Assembly: GCA_035578905.1 (NCBI GenBank)
Contig: JAQJVL010000004.1
Location: forward strand, 4,941,582-5,005,581
Direction: 5' to 3'
DNA length: 64,000 bases
Source: Stictocephala bisonia
Taxonomy: Eukaryota; Arthropoda; Insecta; Hemiptera; Membracidae
Under the pieces are notes generated by a model. That model was not told where the DNA came from. It ran no database searches and worked only from the letters and a program-made list of their open reading frames with translations. Positions 43,629 through 55,420 of the stretch are shown here, one piece after another. The position numbers were made by a program, and so were the translations under genes. The number at the start of each line of letters is the position of its first letter. Position 1 is the stretch's first letter.

Positions 43629-45991
43629 CCCTTTTAGTGACATAGTCACGCATACCTACAAATTATATGTAAAAGTGCCAAGGAGTAAATCTAGGAAACA
43701 AAATTGAAGTTGATCATTCACATTACTTGTGTTTTTTGTACACTATCTCATTATAAATGCAAACTTAAGTTAAATTGTGTTTTATATATATTAAAATTAT
43801 GTGTATATAATATATTCAAGCCCATTTTATTGAATTGGTAGGGAAACGGCATGAGATTCCTCGTCATAATTAATTGGAGAAATCGTACTGTAATCAAACA
43901 GTTCTTTGGATAGGAAAGCGGCATGAGATTACAAATAAGACTTATATGCCAAAACAATTGCTGACAAATACACAGTATAAAAAAGAACCCACGTCCCTGA
44001 TGTTACAACTGAATTACCAATTAAAAAAAAATAAATGTTACCCCTTAACTATATTTTAATCACTAGAACGGTTTGAGTCGCCATAATCTTTGTCGATTTA
44101 CTAGAAACTAGAATTTTTGATAAAGTAAATTATTAAAGATTTGTAGTGATGGTACGATTTGAGTACTACTAAATGGTTATATAGGGCATCTTATTACACC
44201 TTAAATCGCAAATTGTATACCTTGGATTTTGGAATAACCCCTAAAAACGTTCGCAGATCCCCCAAGGGGTACGCGCATCTCAGTTTGAGAACCACTGGTA
44301 TAGACTACAATTGTTTAATGTCAGTTTTTACTTTTTCATCATTTTTAATATTCTCTTACTTGTGCACATATAGTGAAAAGGCGGAATGAGAGTTAGAAAA
44401 AATTTTAAATTTCAAAGTCACTACAAACCATAGTAGTTGAATCCACGAAACAGAAAAGGATTTAATTGCTATAGAAAAATTTACTATTCACAACAAAAAT
44501 GTTATATGGCTGTGACTATATTCTCTTTTAACCTATTTAACATCAAGCATTTGATCCCATTGTTTCCTGTCAAGACACATCTGATGGGTCAGGTGGGTCC
44601 ATCAAGACCTATATGGGTTGGTGGGACAAATTTTCTCTTGTACATAAACAAAATATTAATTATACCTATGAATTCTTCCCAAACGTTTAATTTACAAAGT
44701 CATTTGCTTGGTGAATTATCTTGATTCTATTAGGTCATTTTATAGTTTTAAAATGTCAAGCGTAGAAGTAAGTACAAATCGGACATATCTTTTGCATTTA
44801 AAGCGTAGAAGTAAAAATACAAAATTATGTATTTTTGCAAAAGCAAAAAAATATTGTGACATTGAAACGTGACATTTATTGTCTATCAAGAACTAAAGAG
44901 AGCAATAAAAGAGAGTAACAAGAGGGATTGATTTGTGTAGCTATGAGTTCAATATTTTCTGCAATCATTAGCTGTCAATGTCTGATAGCTTTATCAGAGT
45001 TTTATTAGCCTCTGAATAACACAAAAATAAATAGATATGCATAATTTAGGTATATGACATTTAGAAATACTATTTCTAAACTCAGTGTATAGGCAGGAGG
45101 TTTTGGGGGTTATTAAACAGAAGAAGTTGTTGAAACACTTCTTTGTTGAGTGTAAATATCTATTATTTTGTAGTTGTTCCATTATATTTGTTTTTATCTA
45201 ACAGCTGATGGTGTCAAATGAACAAACAACAAAGTAACTTCATAAACATTATTGAACCTTTAAAGGCCACTGGGGTGTAGCCCTTGAGTTGAAAGTGAAT
45301 GAAACCATGCCAGAAACCTTCCTGGGAGTGAATGAACTCTACAACTTCCCAAAGTTTCATGGCGATCCGATGAGTGGTTTAGTAATGCATAAAGGACAAA
45401 CAAATACATTCGTTTAATATATATATAGATTACTCATTTGAACATTTCTCAATGTTTGCAATAAGATTTTACATATATGACCAGAAACTAACGATTAATA
45501 AATAACAAATTGAAACTGTTATGTGTACTTAATGCAGTAAGGTTAAATAGTATATTGGCCACTTTGATACTTCTAGTTCTATGCTCCATTTTTTGATTGT
45601 ATTGTTCTTTATAAATATTCTTAATACAAGCTGTAGTAAAAAAAGAAATATAATAAATTTGATCATCAAAGTGAAGTATATCTAAGATTATTTTTAAGAA
45701 ATAATTTAAATCAAAATTTACAAAACCTTTTTAAGCTCAGATAAAAACTAATAGCACAGTACATACCTGACATTTCGCTTGTTTTGTGCAATAGAACTTC
45801 ACCTAAGGCAAAGGCAGAAGTATCAATCCATTTTAGCAGCTTTGATGAAACCTGAATAGTATGTAAGTTAATACAATAAAAATAATGACTGATTATCTTT
45901 ACATATTCTAATACCCAGTTGTTCCATGTATGCAAATTTCTCTAATTTCTCATTATCTAAATAAAAACATTAGAAAATGACATTAAAAGGG
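43629..45991. mobile_element. TTAA-flanked element, 2363 bp, in the TBC1D22 3' UTR or just beyond
   Basis: TTAA occurs at 43625-43628 and 45992-45995. The inverted ends are CCCTTTTAGTGACAT (left) and CCCTTTTAATGTCAT (right complement). There is no transposase-like frame, so it is non-autonomous or wholly decayed. AATAAA at 44030-44035 is a possible polyadenylation signal for the host gene. Confidence 0.78.
44030..44035 (+). terminator. Candidate polyadenylation signal
   Basis: AATAAA 449 bp past the TBC1D22 stop, lying inside the TTAA-flanked element. It is the first clear hexamer I noticed; use is unproven. Confidence 0.35.
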
Positions 45992-45995
45992 TTAA

Positions 45996-46757
45996 GTGTT
46001 CCAACTGTTGGCACAATGTAAAATTATAGGCCCATTTTTACCTATACTTTCCAGTGTACAATCAAAATATTTGAATGTGTTTAATAATTAATGATATTTG
46101 TAAATAATTATACAGTATATCTAAAAATATTAAGTGAAACTTGATATATTAAGTAACATAAGATATATATTTAGTGATTTGTGATCATAAAAATTATACC
46201 ATTATGCCTATTTTACAAGTAATGTTTTTTCATTACCTTTCAACAATCAATGAATCAAATATATTATCATGTAAAATTAAACAATTTTTGAGTAAAATAA
46301 TATTCCTAATTTTCATAAAAATTATATATATATATATCATTACAATTTTATATATTAAAAAAATCTCCCTAAGAATAAATTCAAATAAATTTTAACTTGA
46401 TATTTATCAAATTAAAGTGACATTGTACACATCAGTGATACCACTAAAGGTACCACATCACAGCATTGGTAAAACCTCTGGGTTATCTTCTAAATAATGT
46501 AGATAGTGGCTTATATCGTCGCCTAAATATAGCCACAAACTATATGTGTCACCGGCAAATATAGATTCTAGTTACTACACCGGCCTAGTTAGTACAACTT
46601 TTAAAACATTGTACACTATTTGTTTTCAGATCCCCTAAAGTAATCTTCTCTAACTTTTATGAGCAGTTTTTATTAAGAATCTGAGTCAAGAAAAGATGAA
46701 AAAAGATTATGTATAGGGGTGTGTGATGCATTTAAAATCAATGCAATTTGATGCATT
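45996..46757. other. Intergenic, nothing recognised
   Basis: AT-rich; no supported feature. Confidence 0.6.
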
Positions 46758-47190
46758 TAAGGGGCTATCCTAAAATACGTAACGCTGAAATCGGCCTTTT
46801 TAGACCCCCCCCCCCCCGTGTAAGGGCTTGGTAACGGTAATACTAAACGCCCTCTCAAAAATTACGTAACGCTGTCAACAACCCCTCCCCTCTAATTTTT
46901 GTCATTCAATTTCATTCATATTTTTATTTATGATGAAGTCATTGTATAGACTTTCTTCTGTTTGTTTTCTGATGGGAGTGAGAGAATATATTTCTAACTT
47001 AAATATTTTTTCAAAAATCTTGTATTTCAGTCAAAAACAATAAATTGTTGTGAATGAATTTAAACGAATCGCTGAGGTTAAATAGTTACTTAGCACTGCG
47101 TAAAACTCCCCCCACCCTCCCCGTAACGGTGTATAAAGCTGCCAAAAACTGCATCTCCCCTCAGGCGTTATGTAATTTAAGGAGCATCAA
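46758..47190. mobile_element. Non-autonomous element with TACGTAACGC ends and C-tracts
   Basis: The left end CTATCCTAAAATACGTAACG and the complement of the right end, CTCCTTAAATTACATAACG, form imperfect inverted termini. Internal ACGTAACG motifs and a C13 tract (about 46807-46819) lie between. No coding frame; superfamily not assigned. Confidence 0.55.
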
Positions 47191-49936
47191 TTCGAGGCAG
47201 AACTAGGCAAAATGTCAATGCATCAAAATTGCCACGATGCATCAGCAAAATATCGATGTCTCCGAATTATTCCGATACACCAAAATCCCAAATAAGTACG
47301 AAAAAATGCCCATAACCCCTTTACATGTTATTGACGTCTTAATTGTACTCTGTTAACAATAACTTAAACAGAGTATTTGTTCTTCAAGATGTATTTTAAA
47401 ACTTAACCTGCTGAATCATGTGTAGTTCATTTTAAGGTCCATCAGATATCTTGTAAAGGTCCATCAGCATTCCCACACCAGAAATAAAAATTTCAATCCT
47501 TCCGTTTCCATAAATTAAATCTTTTTGAAATCAAACCCAAGCTGTTTTATTGGCCCCAAGCTGTTGCGGGCAAGTGGGTCAATACCACTGTTCGTGTATT
47601 TACAAAACCTGATTCCTCCCAGACTATTTATTACTTGTGTCATTGTCTTCCTCAAAAGTTGTTATAGAGGACTGCATAACCTGTTCTCTCATTAGCCATT
47701 CATATATTTCCAAAAGTTGCTTGGGAATCTAAGCTACAAGATTATTGAAAGCTTTAGGCTTAGGTGGTGCTATGAAGAGGAATTTGTTTGGGAGGGTAGT
47801 TTTGTTTTTATTGATATGCAGCCTCAATGATCATAGCTTTCCTTCAAATACTGTTAACTTCCAGTGAGATTTTTCGTCCATTGACTGTATTATTGAACTT
47901 TGAACATATTGTAGTATCAATACTTTTTTTATCAGGTTCACTGCTGAAAATGTGCTAAAAGGTTGTCTCACATGTTGAATGATTTTATTATTTTTTGTGT
48001 GTTTATTTACTTTTACTCCTAAAAATAATGAAAAAATTACCTTATCATGGAATATAAATGAGACACCCTTTCTCCATCTAATACTTAAGTTAAATTCATT
48101 TACAATAAAGGATAAATTTATAGATTTTATAAATTTGTATATTCAAATGATATGTGAAATAAAGTGCTTATAGTTTATACCAGACCAACTTTACGAGCAC
48201 AATACCAGACGTAGTGACCGGCTCGCCGGTAGTACCCATGGCGTGTGTGCCTTGCCCACCTGACCGGCGGGCTGGTCGGCCACAGTGAACGTGTTAAACC
48301 CAATCTTTCTTCATCCCCATTGACAAGCCTAAGAATTTGCAAAAATGGACTGTTCACCTTCTCCATATTGTGTTTATTGTCTTCATCCTGATCTACCGTG
48401 ATCCCGAATTCAGCTGATCCATTCCTAGAGCCTTTCTAGTGTAATGTTAATAAATCCTTTAAAGTAATGTAAATAAATCCCTGGTTAATAGAGAACACAG
48501 CTTTCGTATCCACAAGTGACTTTTTAATCCTAGGTTTGGCACAAAAGCGTTTTTATTCAAGCAAAATATTTTTTGTAATTTACGAGCCTCTTTTATAAAA
48601 TTAAAATAAAATACTTAATATGTATGATTTTATGTATTGTAGTATTTAGTTGTTCTTCTCAAGAAATTTTGTTGGCAATAGCTGCAAACGCGTAGTTGGC
48701 TGAGACATGTTTACTCACCAATGTCGAGACACTCCTTTAGCGACATGCACTCTAAACTACTCAACCCACCAATCCTTCTTAATCATATTCTAATTTATGT
48801 TTTGTGGTATCTGCCATATCTGGGAAATCACAAAAACGTGACAGTCCAGCCAGAAGATTTGTTGCTTGTTCAGATTTGGCTACCTAAGATGATCACGGGG
48901 GCTATTTAAATTGATCATGGGGTCTGCTCAATATGATCGGGGGGGAGGGGGGGGGGGTTGCCTATCTTGATTCAGGCACAACTAGTTTTGTCATAAAAAA
49001 TATTGAAGTATCAATTTTAACTTTGTAAAGAGAATGAAAAAACATCATTATAAATTCTTATTTTTGAATGTTTCTTTGGGGTAATAACAGATATTGTTAA
49101 CAATTCCAAGGCCAATTTTGAACAATAGTTTGGCTTATGAACAAACAATAAGCCACATTTTATGTGAGATCATGGTGTTTGTATTACAATAAGTTTATAG
49201 CTGTATTTTTGTCATTTTTGTTAACAGCAATGTGAATCTGGTAAAAATTGCTATAATTATGTTTAAATTTTTCTTTATTACATATACAAGAGTGCAGAAA
49301 AGTCTAGAGATGGTTTAATATTTTATTATGAATTGGGCTAGGGAATTAAAACTCACCTGACTTGGGCTTCTGCTCATGTGAACGATCCATGGTGGAAGGA
49401 CTAATAGGTGTGCTCATGCGCAGCCTGTAAGGTGGATTGCAGCACGGTGCCTGCATCAGTGATGTCACTCTTGAGACACGTTTGCTCGCCGATGTTGAGA
49501 CACTCCTATAGCGACATGCACTCTAAACTACTCAACCCACTCCTATCACCCCACCAATCCTTCTCAGTTATATTCTATCAGTGTACAGGACTGTTTGTGT
49601 TATTTTACTAAATTTATCTTACTGAATATTTTATGAATATTGTCGTATATACTGTAGTTAATTATACAAACTGATGGAAGATTTGTTTTGCCACTGTGTA
49701 TGAATTTATTGTCTGTGTCGCACTGGAAGAATGATGTAACAAGTTGACTTTCATATGCTTCAAAACAGTTGAATGCTACTATCTGATCTGTACACTTTTC
49801 AGAAGATTGTTTTATAACTACGCTAAAACATACATTCTTGTAGTATAATTCTTTTTCGTCTATAAACCTGAAAAACTATGCAATCCCGACTAAATGTCTG
49901 CCAGTGAAAATAGAAACACAAACCATTATAAACAGA
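47191..49936. other. Intergenic with a duplicated block
   Basis: A segment of about 95 bp with GCGACATGCACTCTAAACTA and CTCAACCCAC occurs at 48703-48800 and again at 49470-49575. A GATCA-GGGG segment with a long G-run lies at 48890-48958. A TTAA right-end-like CAGTGAACGTG-TTAA at about 48283-48297 has no visible left partner. Confidence 0.6.
49388..49418 (+). repeat. 31-bp segment repeated inverted at 54539-54569
   Basis: The stretch starting CATGGTGGAAGGACTAATAG is perfectly complementary to 54539-54569, 5.1 kb away. It probably marks two copies of one unidentified interspersed repeat in opposite orientation. Confidence 0.8.
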
Positions 49937-51048
49937 GAAGTTAGGGCAATGATACAGAAAAGAAAAGGTTTGGTAAAAGAATTACTTGACACTAGCCCTG
50001 ATTACAGCAACGGAAAAGAAATTTAAACAGAGGATGAAAATAAAAAGCTTAAAGAGTTCATAAAATTAATGTCTGAAAAAAAAAAAACGAAAATATTGTT
50101 TTGGAAAAAGCTTTGTTATATGAACATTTTAAACTTATGGGTAGGGGAGAACTTATTAAGAATGAAGTTAAAAACATTTTGTATCAAATTTTTTTACCAG
50201 GTCAAATTGAATCTCTTCTTAATCCAAAAAAATACATACGTTGGCAGAGTGAAGACATTGCTAGTGCTATTTCTCTTAGATCTGTTAGTGCAAATCCAAA
50301 AACTAAAGAGTATTGAATAAAAAGTACCAAATATCTTACATTATAACAACCAAATTAACTAGAAAACTTTCCGTAAATCAAAAGTATGGGCCTAACTTGC
50401 GACCATCCTGATGCTTTACAGTTCACTACAGACTACGGTGGTACATTATAGGAAGTACTGTTCCTCTTAGAAGTAACCAAATTGAGTGATGAAACCTGCA
50501 CGAATTAGTATTATTAATAATATGTAGTGGACAGTATATACCCGCCCGCCCACCCATACACGTACAGAGGTATAAGCCCACCCGCCCGCCCATACAGTAC
50601 AGTGGTATTGACCCACCCGCCCACCCATACACGTACAGTGGTATTGACCCACCCGCCCACCCATACACGTACAGTGGTATTGAAGATAATCAGACATCTA
50701 ATGATTTAATTAAATTAAATTACAGGATATGTAGCTTCTAAGTTAGAAAGTAAATTTCCTAGTTTGTCTGTTGCCAGTAGCAAGTTAGTGAAAGAATGTC
50801 TTGACAATAGATGCATATGGATCAAGACTCAGTCAAAAGGTGGACTGTATATTCCTTTAAATGAGTTTGTAGAAGTAGCAAAAATTGTTGAGAAGGCTTT
50901 TATTAATGTGCACGGGGAAAACGATGTCTCTCGTGGAAAGGATGCCTTAAAAAAGGTCTTCTCTTTAGTTCATACAGACCTGAATATTCTGGAAGAAACA
51001 ATCAAACAATTAATTTTGGTAAGAACCTACATCCAATTAAGGCATTAA
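49937..51048 (+). pseudogene. P-element/THAP9-like transposase relic
   Basis: Broken plus-strand frames recall P-type transposases. First is EVRAMIQKRKGLVKELLDTS (49937) and, past a stop, KKLKEFIKLM. A frameshift in an A-run at 50077-50090 leads to EKALLYEHFKLMG, ILYQIFLPGQIESLL and RWQSEDIASAISLRS, the conserved block after the DNA-binding part. The central catalytic part is missing and replaced by a minisatellite. The C-terminal region follows (50710-51048; IWIKTQSKGGLYIPL, VHGEND, ILVRTYIQLRH). Clearly inactive; subfamily uncertain. Confidence 0.7.
50528..50681 (+). repeat. GC-rich 36-bp minisatellite inside the P-like relic
   Basis: About four units of GACCCACCCGCCCACCCATA plus CACGTACAGTGGTATT. 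Read on the minus strand it gives a 12-residue repeat (YGWAGGSIPLYV-like), almost certainly without meaning as protein. It is far GC-richer than its surroundings. Confidence 0.93.
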
Positions 51049-54000
51049 ATAATAGTTTACAGATAAGGTCAGACGAAGGTAGCAGAAAATTGAAGAAAAA
51101 CTAAACAAATTGATTGAATAAATCTAATGTAGGCATATGATATACAAAATTACCTATGTTAGGCCAATTACATGATCGATATTAGACAATCCTGTGTATT
51201 AAAGATGTAAATATTGATCTACACCACTTTGCCTGCCTGCTTCATAATTGGGGTGGTAGGGAGACACCTTTATATGGGGGACGAAATATTAAAAAATAAA
51301 CACATAAAATGGGTTAGTTAACTCATTTTACGAAGAAAATAGTATTAATAACTTTTCAATAAAATGCACTCCTGCTGAGCTATAGAGCATTCAATATTGA
51401 AATGTTCACCCCGAAATTTCATGTTTTTCATAAGTTTTTCTTGAAATAGTGGAAAAATTGTCTCACTTATGCACAAATGTGTAAGGACTCAATTTAAAGC
51501 TAATAAATTTACCTTTCAGAATCATTTCTTTTTGTTTTTTCATGCTTGGTCAAAGGCTAGATATAGCATTTTAAAGATGGCGCTTTTATCAATAAATAAA
51601 AATAATGGGTTGTTTCAACGTGAATATCTCAGATGGTCATTCATACAAAACAATATTTGAGACGAAATTTGAGAAATGTAAAATTATAAACAAAAATTAA
51701 ACTAATAAGGTTCCCATCACACAAAATAAAAAAGTCAACCAAATATTTGTTGGCTATTTAGCCACTTTATTGACACTTTGTGGCTAAAAATGTGTTACCA
51801 ATTGGAATGTGGTTTTAGAAAAGATAAATAAAATAGTCTAAATATGTCTAAACACATGCTCAAAAATTTTTGCCCGATTTGGATTCATATGAAAACATGG
51901 CAGCACATTGAAAATTGGGAAAATTTGTGCTTTTCAAAAACGAATTTCCTATTTTAACTGATAGTGAAAAATTAGTTGATTTTTGAAGAAATTTTATAAA
52001 AACTTTATTTTTAGGGATTGGCTTACGCAACAATTTACTTTTCAAAAAAAATTATTTTGATATACATATACAAAGATATGAGTGTTAGAATTTAATTCAG
52101 ATTTTTATTCACCAAAAAACAAATATTGTCATAGCTAATAGTCAACAAAACATAGTTTATACAACAAGTCTTAGTCTAAGTAATACAATGCATACAAGGA
52201 ACAAATCAAGTCATTTACATAAAAAGTCTCGGATGAAATAATAGTATTCACCCTATATCAAGAATGCTTTTAAGGTTTTTTTGAATTTGTTCAAATCGGC
52301 AATTGACTTTAAATACGATTGTACTTTACATTGTTCATATTTTGTACATTAAAATGCTATGATTTAACTTCAAATATATCAAATAGTTTTAATTTAATTG
52401 AAAAATTGGTAATAACTTTGTTTGTTGAATATTAAGTTTACCATTCTAATGCGACCTTTCACAGTAAGATATCTTCAACAGAAAAAGTTATTGTTGAAAT
52501 ACGATTATTAAACACTGTGAAAAATAATTATATCCTTCAAAGGCAATAATTTTTAAAAAGCAAATTTTCAAATTACCTGTAGTAAATTTAATGATTTACA
52601 AGCCTTTTTATATCATATTTTGACAGTTTACAGCTGTTAACAAGTTTTAAATCTTCCATAATAAACAATAGACTAACAAAATTCATACTTTTATGAATTG
52701 TATGCAAATAAATTAAAATTCTGCAAGAAATTCCCTATTTTACTACTTGACAGCTGTCAAATGTATAACATTTTTAAATATGAAGAGACTTTTTAACTTA
52801 AAATAAAATTAGAGATATTTTTACTATTATTTATTAACAATAAGAATATTATTACATTTTATGCCTTTGAGTTATTAGAAAATACATTTCCATCAAAGCA
52901 ATCATCAATATCACTACTTATTTTCACTTTCGATGATTTCCGCTGGTTTAACTGGAGTTGTTTCATTAATAATTTCATTGTTTTCATCAGGTATGGGTGT
53001 AAAATTCGTGCAGTTTACACCAAAACTATTTGTACATGAAGTAAAACATTCTACGCCACTTCTTCTACAACCGAACGCTTTGCCCAACCCATTAAAACTA
53101 TAATTTTTAACATTTTTTAAGGACCAGCCATTATGTTCATTTTTTAGGCTGCAAAATGTTGCCAATTAATATTGAATCAAAATAAAATTTTAAATCAAAG
53201 AAAACATTTATATAATTAAAAACTGTCATTTCAACATTTACCAGCCATAAAATCTTCAGTAAAACTTGAAGAAACAAATATTTTCCATTCACTTCTTTCT
53301 CGTATATTTGTTTGTCACATTTATAGTAACTGTTTGTGTTAAATTTATGAAAATTGTGGAAAATTACAATTTTTCAACCAACGCTTTGATGCATAATTAT
53401 TTTATTGCTGAAATCGCAATAAGCGACCTATGAAACTCCTAGTTAATTATTTTGAATATAAATTTCTTTTGTTATAAATTTTATATATTCTTCATCTACT
53501 ATCTTGATTTTTCCGGATTTTCCAGCAATCCATTAGTGATTAGCAGCTTTTATAAATTTGTAAATATGATTCAAAAACACAAATATGTATTTGTACATAT
53601 TTTTTATCTTTATTCGTAAAAATCGTGATAATAGCAGGAAAGATTCATTTTTTATCTGTCATTTTGTTTTACATTATTTTTTATGTTAAAATAATAATAA
53701 GCGACTTAAAAACCACCTAGTTACTAATTTTCATTAAAATGTGTAGTGTATTTTTCGATTTATTCTAATTATTTACTGTTTTTGTTTACTATGTATTGAT
53801 CCATTTTCGGATTTTAAAATTGTTGTATTTCTTATGTAGAGACCTTCCTTAACAAGTTGCAAAAAGTTTCAAATTGATTTGTATACTTTCTATTTAATCT
53901 GAACTTTCCTACAGTTTTTTGCCTGGTTTCTGTACTCCTATCAGTGAGTAGTGTGAATATAAATAAAAGTTGATAATTTTATATTGAATAAACTGTCAGT

Positions 54001-55033
54001 GAAATTCATGCTAAAAAGTGAACCTTAACTTACACCCAACTACTATACATCATTTTGGGAAAATTCATCATTACAAAGGATTGTGAATTATTAAAAAGAA
54101 ATATAATTCACAGAGGAATTTGAAGGAAGCACGGACATTACTATGTAAGTAAGTTAAGTTTTACATATTAACATTTTAATATCCAAGTAAATCAATTTTA
54201 TTAAACAATAATTAGTAATAATATGGTACACCACATTTAAATGAGTGATAATCTAATATTTTCAGATCCAGTAATTTCGTAATAATTAGTATTACAGTTG
54301 TTTTTAGTCACTTGCATTAGGCTAAGCCTAAATCGAACTAATCTATTTCTGTTAACTACTGATTCTGCATTTGTAATTTACATTACGACCTTAAAGTCAC
54401 TTCATCGTTACCAGTTGCTTAATTATAATGTGAATCGTTGAGAAGTACAAAAGTTCCCGGCCTATCGGATTGAGCCAAGTGGCCAGGCTGTCTTGTAACT
54501 GACGTCATGCTTAGAGTGGACCAGTTTTCATCCGGGTCATGAGCACACCTATTAGTCCTTCCACCATGATGAACGACCATTAAGACCAAAGCCAATTAGG
54601 AGGAAAGTTCTTGATTCATTGCCCAAGAAGTTGAAAATATAATCTTTACCCTTAGCAGTAGAAAAGCGTGATCACTTTTATGAAAACTCTCTACTGGTAA
54701 ATCTCCAAATCAAAGAGGCAGTGCTCTGTCAAAGGCCTCTAATACAGCTGAAAGGATAATCAGCTTATCAAAGTCAACCCGCCATCCTTCTGACAAATAT
54801 GCACTTTACAAGTTGAATGTAATAAAAATGAGTCAACTGGCACCTCTGAAAGGCAATTTCCACTATACCAGTAGGAAAAGAAGCTCGTCTTTACGGTATT
54901 TTTCCAAAATATCTGTTGCACATTGGTAGCAAGGCGAAACAATAACTTAAGATATTAACAGTCTACAATAAGATATTAGCCACAGGTAATTTACCAAAAG
55001 CATTCAAGTTATTAAAAGTATATGGAAAAATGG
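51049..55033. other. Intergenic, little recognised
   Basis: AT-rich sequence. The inverted partner of 49388-49418 lies at 54539-54569 within a GC-richer patch (54430-54600) that may be a copy of the same unidentified repeat. Longest frames lack ATG starts and known motifs. Confidence 0.55.
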
Positions 55034-55047
55034 TAGAACAACAAATT

Positions 55048-55406
55048 TAGGTTAGGTTAAAGGGCACTAGGCCAGGAATTAGTATATTAGAGAGATAGGA
55101 CATCAGCAAACTTACCTTAAAAGACAATTTCACTAACATCAGAGTAGTAGTCACAAACACATAATACAAAAAATCACACAAATTTTCAATACCACAGGCA
55201 TTTTCTTCAGGTGAGTAGAGAGAGAGAGAGAGAGACACTGAAATGACTTCCACTATTGTTGGGTAGGTGGCTGTGGTGGGGGTTGTACATCCATAGAGCA
55301 ACACTCAGGTGTAGATGCAGTATTTCAGTTAGTATATATAAAAATGTATATGAAGTTTGCTGATGGGGAAGGGGTTGAAGGGAAGTGGTCTATCTTATGT
55401 TCAGAT
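55048..55406 (+). mobile_element. Hairpin retroposon, copy 3 (359 bp), with 14-bp target duplication
   Basis: Flanked by identical TAGAACAACAAATT at 55034-55047 and 55407-55420. It begins near GGTTAGGTTAAAGGGCACTA, followed by GGCCAGGAATTAGTATATTA, the family body with AGACAATTTCACTAACATCA, the core TTTTCTTCAGGTGAGTAG with a GA repeat, and a 3' part with GAAGTTTGCTGATGGG. It belongs to the same family as 13750-14013 and lies in the opposite orientation there. Confidence 0.82.
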
Positions 55407-55420
55407 TAGAACAACAAATT

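Noticed and set aside
48283..48297. Right end of a TTAA element (CAGTGAACGTG-TTAA)
   Set aside because: No left partner with a complementary end was found upstream.
50426..50697. Gly/Trp-rich repetitive protein (YGWAGGSIPLY repeats)
   Set aside because: It is only the translation of the 36-bp minisatellite, open in several frames because the unit length is a multiple of three.
52914..53165. 83-codon minus-strand frame with several Cys
   Set aside because: It starts with TTG and has no ATG, no known motif and no splice context; it is probably a chance frame.
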